A stretch of DNA of 49,061 nt, taken from positions 1 to 49,061 of the forward strand of contig JALWYX010000048.1 of NCBI GenBank assembly GCA_027078415.1, read 5' to 3'. Numbering within the stretch: the first letter of the stretch is position 1; each line of letters opens with the position of its first letter. Shown in pieces: positions 8,555 through 16,982 of this stretch. Origin of the DNA: Thermoanaerobaculia bacterium. GTDB lineage: Bacteria; Acidobacteriota; Thermoanaerobaculia; JALWYX01. Under the pieces are notes generated by a model. It had not been told where the DNA came from. It saw nothing but the letters and a program-made list of their open reading frames with translations, and searched no databases. The translations under genes were made by a program, and so were the position numbers.

Positions 8555-9295
8555 ATGAAAATTAGAACTGTTGTGAAATCGATACTGTTTGTAGAAGTAT
8601 TTATGATTTGTTTTAATTTTTTGTATGCGTCAGATAATCCCACAAAGGTGATAGAAAAGTTTTTAAATAAAGCAGCAAGTGGTAAAGAGAATATACAATA
8701 TATGGTATCTTTACACTTTTCTGGCAGTTTTACCACATTCAGAGCTGGTGCTGCAAGTGATAGTATTCCTTTTGCCGTGTGGATGCAAGTACCAGCCTTC
8801 TACCGAGTGGAATACACAATGCCTAAAGTGGGTAGAGTTATATCGGTTATAACCCCAGATAAGGGGTATGTCAACTCCACTAAGGGGTTGGTATTTGTAG
8901 AGGGAGAAGAGTTAAAAAGTAAAATAGCTTCTCTGAGGAAAAAGTACTTTTTTATCTTACACAGGTTGTTCGACGGTTCTGAGAAACTGGTGCTTACATC
9001 TATAACAGAAGATTTCTATGAATTTACTTTGGGTGTTTATCACGATAAGGTTATATTAAGAATAGATAGGAAAAACGAATTGATTAGCCGTGTTTCCTAC
9101 GAAGAAGAAGGAAGGATAGTAGAGGTTATTCTGGAAAATTACAAAAGATTCGGTAAACTCCTTTATCCCACATACGCTAAGAAGGTAGTAGATGGTATTA
9201 CTGTAGATGTCGTTAAAGTTGATAAGTTAGAGGTTTACAATACGTTGTTTAAGAATAAGTTCGGTATTCCGGGAGAAAAAAGAGATGAAAAGTAA
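8555..9295 (+). CDS. Exported LolA-fold / lipoprotein-sorting-like protein
   Basis: The 246-residue protein has a signal peptide (core about residues 9-22, cleavage near YAS-DN at 25-27). The mature part has the strand pattern of LolA/LolB-like proteins: an early helix (PTKVIEKFLNKAAS), then strands containing FSGSFTTF, YRVEYTMP and VISVITPDKGYVNS, where the last matches the region in which such proteins describe a carrier surface. LolA carries lipoproteins from inner to outer membrane. This distant relative might do that or move another amphiphile; the exact role is inference. It is the first gene of the long plus-strand block and overlaps apgM by 11 bp. Confidence 0.6.
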   Translation: MKIRTVVKSILFVEVFMICFNFLYASDNPTKVIEKFLNKAASGKENIQYMVSLHFSGSFTTFRAGAASDSIPFAVWMQVPAFYRVEYTMPKVGRVISVITPDKGYVNSTKGLVFVEGEELKSKIASLRKKYFFILHRLFDGSEKLVLTSITEDFYEFTLGVYHDKVILRIDRKNELISRVSYEEEGRIVEVILENYKRFGKLLYPTYAKKVVDGITVDVVKVDKLEVYNTLFKNKFGIPGEKRDEK

Positions 9296-10505
9296 ATTGA
9301 CTCGTCAAGAGGTGCTCTCTAATTTATCTGTAAAAACAGATAGTAAGATTGTACTAGCAGTACTGGATGGAGCTGCAGATATACGAAGCGGAGAGTTGCG
9401 CGCTACCCCCTACGAAGTTGCTAAGATTCCCAATTTGGATCGTTTGGCCCTTGAAGGGTCGTGCGGGACTTTGATTCCTGTGGAATACGGTGTTACCCCT
9501 GGTAGTGGTCCTGCCCATTTCAGCTTGTTTGGTTACGATCCTCTTGAGAGTAACATAATGGTAGGTAGAGGTGTACTGGAAGCTCTTGGATTAGGAATAG
9601 ACTTACAACCAGGTGATGTTAGTGCTAGAGGTAATTTTGCTACTGTGGATGATAATAAAGTGCTGATAGATAGAAGAGCAGGTAGAATATCAACCGACTA
9701 TAATAAAAAGTTGTGTGAAAAACTCAATACTGGCATAGGAAATATAAACGGCTTGAGTTTTACCTTTTTCCCCGGAGAGGAACATAGATTTGTCCTTAGA
9801 ATAAGAGGCGGGGCATCCGCTTCTATAGAGGACACAGATCCACAAAAAATAGGAGTGAGACCTTTAATACCTAAAGCCACTTCTAATGATGCTAAGGAAA
9901 CTGCAGAGATACTGTTAAAAGTTATAGAAAAAAGCTATCAAATTCTTAAAAGTGAACAAGCTAATGCTATACTGCTTCGAGGTTTCTCGACGGTTCCCGT
10001 TATTACAACTCTTAAAGATCTTTACAAACTCACACCTTTAGCTATAGCTACCCATCCTCTTTATCTAGGTGTAGCTAAAGCAGTAGGTATGGAGATAAGA
10101 AAGATAGACTCTTTTGAACTCTATATACCTACGTTAAAAAAACATTGGCACAAATTCGATTTCTTTTTCCTACATTTTAAAGAAACCGATATAGCGGGAG
10201 AAGATGGAGATTTTGATAGAAAAGTAGCTTCTATAGAAAAATTTGATTCTATCGTTCCTAACATTCTCCAACTAGGTCCAGATGTGTTTGTCGTAACTTC
10301 AGATCATGCAACTCCTGCCTCCTATAAAAGTCACGGTTTTACCCCGGTACCTTTCGTTATATGGGGAAATAAAGTTTTTGTAGATGACGTTGAAAGGTTC
10401 TGTGAAATAGAAGCTTTCAAAGGGTTGTGGGGACAGATATATTCGAAACATCTAATAGGTTTGATGCTGGCACACTCCGGTAAATTGAAAAAATTTGGAG
10501 CTTAA
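9285..10505 (+). CDS. apgM: 2,3-bisphosphoglycerate-independent phosphoglycerate mutase, archaeal type
   Basis: ApgM interconverts 3- and 2-phosphoglycerate in glycolysis and gluconeogenesis. The 406-residue protein has the alkaline-phosphatase-superfamily pattern: VLAVLDGAAD (metal Asp) near residue 25, PNLDRLALEGSCG, the catalytic-Ser region TPGSGPAHFSLFGYDP, GRGVLEALGLGI, and VVTSDHATPASYKSHGFTPVP near residues 340-358 supplying metal ligands. This is the short archaeal-type form, also found in some deep-branching bacteria, not the 500-residue GpmI. It overlaps the upstream LolA-like gene and the next gene starts directly after its TAA. Its place at the head of a glycan cluster may simply reflect shared transcription. 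Confidence 0.93.
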   Translation: MKSKLTRQEVLSNLSVKTDSKIVLAVLDGAADIRSGELRATPYEVAKIPNLDRLALEGSCGTLIPVEYGVTPGSGPAHFSLFGYDPLESNIMVGRGVLEALGLGIDLQPGDVSARGNFATVDDNKVLIDRRAGRISTDYNKKLCEKLNTGIGNINGLSFTFFPGEEHRFVLRIRGGASASIEDTDPQKIGVRPLIPKATSNDAKETAEILLKVIEKSYQILKSEQANAILLRGFSTVPVITTLKDLYKLTPLAIATHPLYLGVAKAVGMEIRKIDSFELYIPTLKKHWHKFDFFFLHFKETDIAGEDGDFDRKVASIEKFDSIVPNILQLGPDVFVVTSDHATPASYKSHGFTPVPFVIWGNKVFVDDVERFCEIEAFKGLWGQIYSKHLIGLMLAHSGKLKKFGA

Positions 10506-10757
10506 ATGAAGACAAAAAAAGTTCCTCTCGATCGTATAGACGAAGATCTGCAAGAAAAAATTAGAACCCTAGCCCAGTTGGCTCTCTTGCCAGAACCTAA
10601 ACCTCCTAAAAATATCCTCTATCCAATTAGAATCTTTGTTTACAAAGCGTTTTTGAAATGGTATTTTAGACCCATAATAGCAAGACAGGAAAAGTTTAAT
10701 AAAGTTGTTGTTTCAACGTTGAACGATCTAGTTAAAAAATTATCCAGTGAAACCTAG
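10506..10757 (+). CDS. Small hypothetical protein at start of glycan cluster
   Basis: This is an 83-residue basic protein with no recognised domain. It has an acidic/basic N-terminal helix, a proline-rich hinge (PEPKPPK at about 30-36), an amphipathic aromatic stretch (YPIRIFVYKAFLKWYF at about 41-56) that could sit on a membrane surface, and a C-terminal helix. There is no signal peptide. The ATG abuts the apgM stop and the 3' end overlaps the glycosyltransferase gene by 11 bp, which argues that it is a real, co-translated gene. It might help anchor a glycosyltransferase complex at the membrane, but that is a guess from position and shape. Confidence 0.7.
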   Translation: MKTKKVPLDRIDEDLQEKIRTLAQLALLPEPKPPKNILYPIRIFVYKAFLKWYFRPIIARQEKFNKVVVSTLNDLVKKLSSET

Positions 10758-11796
10758 AGTACTCCTACTTAACTCTAAAGTCCCTTTTGCTTACGGGGGA
10801 GCCGAACTTCTGGTAAGTAGACTCTCTAAAGAATTGAAAAATAGAGGCTTAGAAGTAGATCTCCTGGAAATTCCCTGGAACTATAAGACGAGGACAGATA
10901 TACTTCTAAACATTATACATTGGAGAACTATTTTTATAGAGGAAGTAGCTGACCGAAAAGTGGACGTAGTTATACCTACAAGGTTTCCCTCTTACATCGC
11001 TAGACATCCTAACAAAGTGGTGTGGCTAATACACCAACTAAGACAAGCTTACGATCTTAAAGGAACAGACTATTCCGATATAGGTTCTCTAAAAGAAGAT
11101 AAAAAATTGCTGGAAATAATAAGAACAGCAGATTACAAGGCTTTGTCAGAAGCTAGAGAACTGTTTGCTATCTCGAGAAACGTTGCAAACAGACTTGAGA
11201 AGTTCAATAATTTAAAAGCTAAAGTGTTAATTCCTCCTCCCCCACTTGAGGGGGAATACTTTAACTCTCCTTCAAAAGGGTACATTTTGTCTGTAGGCCG
11301 CCTAAATAAGCTAAAAAGATTCGATCTACTTATAAAAGCTATGGCAAAAGTTAAAACGAAAGTGAAATGTATTATAGCTGGAGAAGGTGAAGAGAAGGAA
11401 AATCTGTTACGCTTAATAGATAAGTATCAATTAAAAGATAAGGTTTTTCTAGCAGGATTTGTTTCTCAGGAGGAGCTGTTGAAGTTATATGCTGAATCAC
11501 TAGCTGTTTTTTACGCTCCTTTCGACGAAGATCTAGGTTTTGTAGCGATAGAGGCCTTCAAATCTGCAAAACCTGTAATAACTACACAAGATTCTGGAGG
11601 AGTCCTAGAGTTCGTAAAAGAAGGTATCAACGGTTTTGTAGTGAAATCTACACCTCTTTCTATAGCAAAAGCTATAGATAAAGTAGCTGAAGATGAAGAG
11701 TTAGCAGTTGTATTGGGTAGAGAAGGAAATAAGAAAGTAAAAAATATAAATTGGGATAACGTTATATCAGAACTTCTCAGTAGTGGATTAGGATGA
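10747..11796 (+). CDS. Glycosyltransferase, GT4-like (GT-B fold)
   Basis: The 349-residue protein starts at GTG 10747 inside the end of the preceding gene. PFAYGGAELLVSRLSKEL at residues 14-31 is the acceptor-side glycine-rich loop of GT4 enzymes. YILSVGRLNKLKRFDLLIKA near 178 is the start of the nucleotide-sugar domain, and FDEDLGFVAIEAFKSAKPVI near 260 holds the EX7E-type donor-binding motif. It is therefore a cytosolic retaining glycosyltransferase building a surface glycan; donor and acceptor are unknown. The stop overlaps the next glycosyltransferase in an ATGA at 11793-11796. Confidence 0.9.
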   Translation: MKPRVLLLNSKVPFAYGGAELLVSRLSKELKNRGLEVDLLEIPWNYKTRTDILLNIIHWRTIFIEEVADRKVDVVIPTRFPSYIARHPNKVVWLIHQLRQAYDLKGTDYSDIGSLKEDKKLLEIIRTADYKALSEARELFAISRNVANRLEKFNNLKAKVLIPPPPLEGEYFNSPSKGYILSVGRLNKLKRFDLLIKAMAKVKTKVKCIIAGEGEEKENLLRLIDKYQLKDKVFLAGFVSQEELLKLYAESLAVFYAPFDEDLGFVAIEAFKSAKPVITTQDSGGVLEFVKEGINGFVVKSTPLSIAKAIDKVAEDEELAVVLGREGNKKVKNINWDNVISELLSSGLG

Positions 11797-13070
11797 AAAT
11801 AGGATGGGCTTCATGTTTCCTACCAGTTAGAAGTGGTTTGGCTTATTACTCAAGTAAGTTTGCCTCGTTTCTGAACGAATTGGGTACAGTTTTAAATATA
11901 GATACTCAATCTGTAACTTTTAGTAAAGCAATAGCTGTAGCTGAAAAATGCGATATTGTTTTCTATAACGTTGGAAATGACCCCCAAACAAATGCAAATA
12001 CCTATAAACTTGCGTTAAAAATACCAGGAATACCTATACTACACGAGTTTGTTTTGACCGATTTGGTTCTTTCTATGTGTACAAATTACAACGATACGGT
12101 TGCTAGTTTGTGGTATTCAGCTGGCGAACTTGGTAAAAGAGTGGCTCGTGAATATCTAGAAACAGGAACGATAGATAAATTTATATTTCCTCTATTCGAA
12201 AGGGTAGTCGATAGCAATCTCGCTACCGTAGTACACTCTGAGTACGCTAAAAAAAGAATTTTACTAAGTAGACCCAATTGCAAAGTGGCAGTCGTTCCTC
12301 ACCCGGTACTTAAGACCTGCCCAACCAAAAGCGAGGAAAATTTGATAGGTATTTTCGGTTGGATCTCACCTTATAAGAAGGTAGAACTGGCACTAGAAGC
12401 TTTTCAACAAGTAAAAGATAAGATAGGAGCAAAACTTATCCTAGCAGGAGAAATAGTATCTAAAAGTTGGTTTTTGTCTTTAAAAGAGAAAGGGCTTTTG
12501 AAAGATGTAACGATCACAGGATGGATCGATGATGATACTTTTAACAAATTGTTGTCTAAGGTCAAAGTCGGAATAGTATTACGGCACCCCACAGGTGGAG
12601 AAGCCTCAGGAATAACTCTAGAACTTATGAGTAGAGGAAAAGTAGTAATAGTTAACGATAGTGGATGGTTTTCAGAACTACCTAGAGACGTTGTAGTGCA
12701 TATAGATCCAGGGGAAGGAGAACTGGAAAGACTTAAAGGAGCTATCTGCACTCTTTTATCAAACAGGAAACTCATTTGCTCTATAGGGACTAACGCGTTA
12801 GATTACGTAAGGGAGTTCCATTCGGTATCGAAGTGGGTTAAAGGAATTGAAAAGGCTATCTCTCTCGCTATAGAGAAAAGAACTCCTTTTACACCTACTC
12901 CTCCTCTTGTACATTTTACTGAAGATGATCTTTTACCAAAACTTGCCAGAGAATTGGGAAAAAGCGTAGTAGATTTGGGGATAGGGAACGACAGCGAGGT
13001 AATAGACGCTTTAGTTGAAACGGTAAACTGGTTTAATGGTTCTGTAGAAAATAGTAACCCTGGATTTTAG
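11793..13070 (+). CDS. Glycosyltransferase, GT4-like (GT-B fold)
   Basis: The 425-residue protein opens with WASCFLPVRSGLAYYSSKF, a GT-B N-terminal motif. It continues with LIGIFGWISPYKKVELALEAF near 180 (shown by GIFGWISPYKKVELALEAF) and a donor-site segment PTGGEASGITLELMSRGKV near 268, in which Glu in SGITLE fits the EX7E position. The last 60 residues form an unusual tail after a proline hinge (TPFTPTPP) containing SVVDLGIGNDSEVIDALVE, which resembles a truncated Rossmann strand. It is coupled to the upstream transferase by a 4-bp overlap and followed 16 bp later by a membrane-anchored protein. The sugar specificity is unknown. Confidence 0.85.
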   Translation: MKIGWASCFLPVRSGLAYYSSKFASFLNELGTVLNIDTQSVTFSKAIAVAEKCDIVFYNVGNDPQTNANTYKLALKIPGIPILHEFVLTDLVLSMCTNYNDTVASLWYSAGELGKRVAREYLETGTIDKFIFPLFERVVDSNLATVVHSEYAKKRILLSRPNCKVAVVPHPVLKTCPTKSEENLIGIFGWISPYKKVELALEAFQQVKDKIGAKLILAGEIVSKSWFLSLKEKGLLKDVTITGWIDDDTFNKLLSKVKVGIVLRHPTGGEASGITLELMSRGKVVIVNDSGWFSELPRDVVVHIDPGEGELERLKGAICTLLSNRKLICSIGTNALDYVREFHSVSKWVKGIEKAISLAIEKRTPFTPTPPLVHFTEDDLLPKLARELGKSVVDLGIGNDSEVIDALVETVNWFNGSVENSNPGF

Positions 13071-13086
13071 AAAGCTGCAGAAGGCT

Positions 13087-14010
13087 ATGAAAAAAATAGT
13101 ATTAAATAACAAGCTTATCTTTTTGTTTACATTAGTATCTGTTTCCTTGTTGATAGGAGGCCACTATATTTTCTGGTATCATCCTAGGTGGCATAAGGGA
13201 GTAGTTGAAATAGTTACCGATAAAGAGATTTTTGTGCTGATTAACTATCCACACCAGAACTTAAGGATGTTAGAACGTTTTATAGATATAGAAAGGTTGC
13301 TTTCGGTAATATCCACTCTATCGTTCAATAGAGATGTGGTGGTAGTCAAATATCCCACATCTGCCGCTGCTGAATGGGTAGCCTTCTATTATGAAGGTAG
13401 CGAAAAAGGAATAGTTCTTAAATTTTTCCCTGTAATAGCGTTGATATTGAGAGCAGCTGGCTTCTTGAGTGATTCAGAAATTCTTTCTAAAGGTTGGCAA
13501 GGATTTAGATGGGATTACAAGATAGATAATGGCCCATCGATTCACGGTAGAAATAGAACTGTAAAAATAAAATCGTTTTTTCCCGTTATAGGAATAGCTA
13601 AATTGGGAGAAAATAGTTATTTGGTAGATAAACGGGGAAAAGAACTTGTATTTGTTCCTATAGGTAAAGAGATTGAAGAGAGAAATATTAGGAAATTGTG
13701 CGGCTTTGTGGAACTCGATGGTAAGGTGGAGGTTGCTATAGGAAATGACGGAAAGGTTTCGGTGAAAATAAATACGGAAGAGCAGATAACAGATTTGCGA
13801 AATATGTTTGCAAATAACGATTACTTTTCTATTTTCGTTGCACCGCCGCTATGTAAAAGATTTACCTTTAAAAAAGATTCTAAAGCGACCGATTGGTACC
13901 TGGTTCTTTTAGAAGACGTTTTCCTATCTCTCAAAGGTGTCGATTATTTCTTCCTTTATAAGCGTGGAAACTTGTGGTACAGTAGGATCGGGTTGAGGGA
14001 TGAAGAATAA
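13087..14010 (+). CDS. Membrane-anchored protein of unknown function in glycan cluster
   Basis: This 307-residue protein has one hydrophobic N-terminal segment (about residues 8-27, FLFTLVSVSLLIGGHYIFWY), best read as a signal anchor, followed by a soluble domain that would face the periplasm. The soluble part is rich in alternating hydrophobic strands and Tyr/Phe, ending YFFLYKRGNLWYSRIGLR. I recognise no catalytic motif. It overlaps the methyltransferase-like gene by 11 bp and sits among glycosyltransferases. A role in export or periplasmic handling of the glycan is reasonable but unproven. Confidence 0.75.
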   Translation: MKKIVLNNKLIFLFTLVSVSLLIGGHYIFWYHPRWHKGVVEIVTDKEIFVLINYPHQNLRMLERFIDIERLLSVISTLSFNRDVVVVKYPTSAAAEWVAFYYEGSEKGIVLKFFPVIALILRAAGFLSDSEILSKGWQGFRWDYKIDNGPSIHGRNRTVKIKSFFPVIGIAKLGENSYLVDKRGKELVFVPIGKEIEERNIRKLCGFVELDGKVEVAIGNDGKVSVKINTEEQITDLRNMFANNDYFSIFVAPPLCKRFTFKKDSKATDWYLVLLEDVFLSLKGVDYFFLYKRGNLWYSRIGLRDEE

Positions 14011-14950
14011 ACGAGGGATACCTTGGAGTAAATGGTGGATAGAAAAATATTTAGAGGATAAAACTATTCCTCGATTTCAAGAGTATTCGCTTGAAGGAAA
14101 CAACTTTATGGGATGGCTCGATCATCCAGTTGTAGTCAATGAATATCTACCTTCTCAAATAGCGTGGGAGAAGGGGTGGGAAATTCTTGAATTTCCCCAT
14201 TATTCTCGTAATATAACCTCGAGGTACCCTTTCCCCTATAACGGCAAGTGGCTTATATGTGTAAATGACGGTTTTACTGAGTTTGCAGCACAAGATTTTG
14301 CTAGGGCTGGATCTGTAACTGCTGTGAATTCAAACATGTGGTTGCTCAGCTATTCTAAACGTAAGGTTAAGCTTGATAAAAGACGAGACATTTTCAACTT
14401 TGTCGCTATAAAACAAGAGGATCTGTTCCTTCTAGAGGGAAGATATGACGTTATTTTTCTTAAAATGGTCCTTAATAGGATAGCAAAGTTGGAACATATA
14501 GTAGAACTTATTAAGAAACGCCTTAATAAGGGTGGATATCTTATAGTTGACGATTATATAGGTCCTTCACGTTTTCAATATACCGATAAGGCTATGGCGT
14601 TGGTAGATAAATTGCTCCTATATTTGCCAGAAAGGTTGAAAAAGTTGAGAGATGGAACTCTAAAGGAGTGTTATTTACGTTATTCTCCAGAAGTGTTTGC
14701 TAGGATAGCACCAAATATTGCCGTTAGATCGGATGAAATTGAAAAGATATTGACTTCAAATTTTAAGTTAGTTGACAAATTTCCTTATGGAGGAACTTTG
14801 TTAGATCCTCTGTTGGCTAATATAGTGCATAACTTTGTAACTGCTGATGATTTGATGCTGCTGCGTATGTTATGTAACTTTGAAAAGACTCTTATAGATG
14901 AAGGTGTGATAGAGTCAAACTTTGCCGTTTTTGTTTTAATTAATGAGTAG
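14000..14950 (+). CDS. Class I methyltransferase-like protein with altered SAM motif
   Basis: The 316-residue protein keeps the order of a Rossmann SAM-dependent methyltransferase. A strand-loop-helix LICVNDGFTEFAAQDFARAG near 90-109 stands where motif I lies, followed by SVTAVNSN (motif II), FNFVAIKQEDLFLLEGRYDV (motif III) and YDVIFLKMVLNRIAKLEHIV, then LNKGGYLIVDDYIG (motif post-III). The usual GxGxG of motif I is missing; the loop reads VNDGFTE. It may bind SAM weakly or have lost activity. It overlaps both neighbours (11 bp and 8 bp) and lies within the glycan cluster, where methyltransferases usually cap or decorate sugar chains. Confidence 0.7.
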   Translation: MKNKRGIPWSKWWIEKYLEDKTIPRFQEYSLEGNNFMGWLDHPVVVNEYLPSQIAWEKGWEILEFPHYSRNITSRYPFPYNGKWLICVNDGFTEFAAQDFARAGSVTAVNSNMWLLSYSKRKVKLDKRRDIFNFVAIKQEDLFLLEGRYDVIFLKMVLNRIAKLEHIVELIKKRLNKGGYLIVDDYIGPSRFQYTDKAMALVDKLLLYLPERLKKLRDGTLKECYLRYSPEVFARIAPNIAVRSDEIEKILTSNFKLVDKFPYGGTLLDPLLANIVHNFVTADDLMLLRMLCNFEKTLIDEGVIESNFAVFVLINE

Positions 14951-16982
14951 ATTTCCTGTGACAGTTATAGTCCCTATAGGTGGAACACATCGAGTATTGG
15001 AAAGTGCTATATACTCATTGAGAAAACATACAAAAATTCCCCCTAATAGAATTATTTTTCTTTTAGATGGTATAAGTTGCTTCGACGTTTACTCCACTAT
15101 AAAGAACTTTTTTGGTAACAGCTGTGATGTTTTCTTCTTTGCAGAGAAAAAAGGTTATCTTAAAGTAGTAAACGATGCTTTTAGATGCGTTGATTCAGAT
15201 CTTGTTCTTTTAAACTCCGATTGTGTGGTTACCGAAGGTTGGCTAGATAAACTTCAGGAAACCGCTTATTCTTCCTCTTCTGTAGCTACTGTTACCCCTC
15301 TCTCCAACAATGCTACTCTGGCTTCTGTTCCTGTAAGTTTTGCTAATAACTTCATACCTAGAGGCTACGATCTGGATAGTTTTGCTGCGTTGATTAACTC
15401 TTTGGGAGGTTGTCCAGTTGAAGTTCCAACGGGAGTTGGAATGTGCATCTACATAAGAAAAGATAAGTTCCTGTTAATAGGCGGTTTTGACGAAATATTC
15501 TCACCTGGATATGGCGAAGAGGACGACTTTTGCCAAGCTGCAAGAAAGCTGGGTTTTGTAAACCTACTTGATACTAGAACTTTTGTTTGGCATGAAGGTG
15601 GAGCTACTTTCAAACACTGGATCAAGACTCTTCTTTTAAAGAGAAATAGACTGATTTTCCAAATACGTTATCCCTATTACTATAAGGAGATAGCTGAACT
15701 AAAAAAAAACGATTGTATAAGTGATATAAGAAAAAGTATTATACGTTCTTTGGGAGTATTAAAAAGTAAAAGAGATAAAAAGGTGCTTTTTGTTGTCCAT
15801 GGATGGCCTCCATTTAACTATGGAGGGACAGAATACGTAGCTAGTGAGTTAGCTTATAAAATTCGCAATGAATACGAGACAACTGTAGTAGCAAGGATCA
15901 CTAGAGAAGAAAAACCTTACTGCGAAAGATTTGAATATTACGATAAAGGTGTAAGAGTAATTCTCTTAGTAAACAATTTTTTAAATAGAAACCCTTTAAC
16001 TAGAAATTCTATCTATTCTGCCAAGTTGTCTTACACTTTAACCGATATCATTAACAGTAAGCCTGATATAGTCCACGTTCATCATATTATGGGGTTAGCG
16101 TTTAACTTTCTAATAGATTTAAAAAAGAGAGGTAGTAAATTGGTATTGCAGTTGAACGACTGGTTTTTGCTGTGTCAAAGATCCAATATGTGGGATCCTC
16201 TAAGGGGAATATGTGATGGGCCTGGATTGATCAAATGTTCCAAATGCTTCCCATTCTCAAAATTTAAACTTTTGCCTCCTTTGTTGGTGTATATTAAATT
16301 GTTCTATGCTAGAAAAATTCTCAAGTTGTCTGACCGTATAGTTTCCAACTCTTATTTCCTAGTTGATAGCTTTAGAAAATTCGGTTTGCTGGATGAAGAT
16401 CTTGAGCGTAAGATTGATGTTTTACCCTTGGGTGTAAAAAGCTGCAGAAAGGTTTCAAGAAATAAGGTGAGATTACCTTTACATGTAGGGGTAATAGCTA
16501 GTAATTTTCCCCATAAGGGCTTAGGAATAGCACTTAAAGCTGCAGATTTTTTCACTTCCGATCAGTTGATTTTACATATTTGGGGTTCCAGGGGTGAAAA
16601 TAGAAAAAATGTAATATGGCATGGTAGTTTCCACGAGAAGGATAAAGATAAAGTGTTTTCATCTATAGATATACTCGTGGTACCTTCTCTAGGATATGAA
16701 TCTTTCGGAATTGTAGTATCGGAAGCTTTCTCTTATGGTATTCCCGTTATTGCCTCACGAAGAGGAGCGTTAGTTGAAAGGTTTAAGGAAGGTGAAGGGG
16801 GACTTTTCTTTACACCTGGGGATTTCAAAGAATTAGCAGCCATATTAGAGTCTTTTGTAAGAGAACCAACTATGTTGGAAAATCTTAAAAGATCAATAAA
16901 ACCACCCCGCAGTTTTAGCTCCTACACGGAAAGTATATTATCTCTATATGAATCTCTCACAAATTGCTCGGTTGATAGCTAG
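14943..16982 (+). CDS. Two-domain glycosyltransferase (GT2 fused to GT4)
   Basis: The 679-residue polypeptide carries two glycosyltransferases of different folds. Residues 1-230 are a GT2/GT-A domain: VTVIVPIGGTHRVLESAIYS at the start, LLNSDCVVTEGWLDKL near 88-103 (the NSD takes the DxD place), PTGVGMCIYIRKD and GYGEEDDFCQAARKLGF with the ED catalytic pair. From about residue 279, KVLFVVHGWPPFNYGGTEYV begins a GT4/GT-B domain ending with PSLGYESFGIVVSEAFSYG near 580. The enzyme could add two successive sugars. It has no membrane segment. The ATG at 14943 overlaps the preceding stop by 8 bp, and the next gene starts within its last 35 bp. Confidence 0.9.
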   Translation: MSRFPVTVIVPIGGTHRVLESAIYSLRKHTKIPPNRIIFLLDGISCFDVYSTIKNFFGNSCDVFFFAEKKGYLKVVNDAFRCVDSDLVLLNSDCVVTEGWLDKLQETAYSSSSVATVTPLSNNATLASVPVSFANNFIPRGYDLDSFAALINSLGGCPVEVPTGVGMCIYIRKDKFLLIGGFDEIFSPGYGEEDDFCQAARKLGFVNLLDTRTFVWHEGGATFKHWIKTLLLKRNRLIFQIRYPYYYKEIAELKKNDCISDIRKSIIRSLGVLKSKRDKKVLFVVHGWPPFNYGGTEYVASELAYKIRNEYETTVVARITREEKPYCERFEYYDKGVRVILLVNNFLNRNPLTRNSIYSAKLSYTLTDIINSKPDIVHVHHIMGLAFNFLIDLKKRGSKLVLQLNDWFLLCQRSNMWDPLRGICDGPGLIKCSKCFPFSKFKLLPPLLVYIKLFYARKILKLSDRIVSNSYFLVDSFRKFGLLDEDLERKIDVLPLGVKSCRKVSRNKVRLPLHVGVIASNFPHKGLGIALKAADFFTSDQLILHIWGSRGENRKNVIWHGSFHEKDKDKVFSSIDILVVPSLGYESFGIVVSEAFSYGIPVIASRRGALVERFKEGEGGLFFTPGDFKELAAILESFVREPTMLENLKRSIKPPRSFSSYTESILSLYESLTNCSVDS

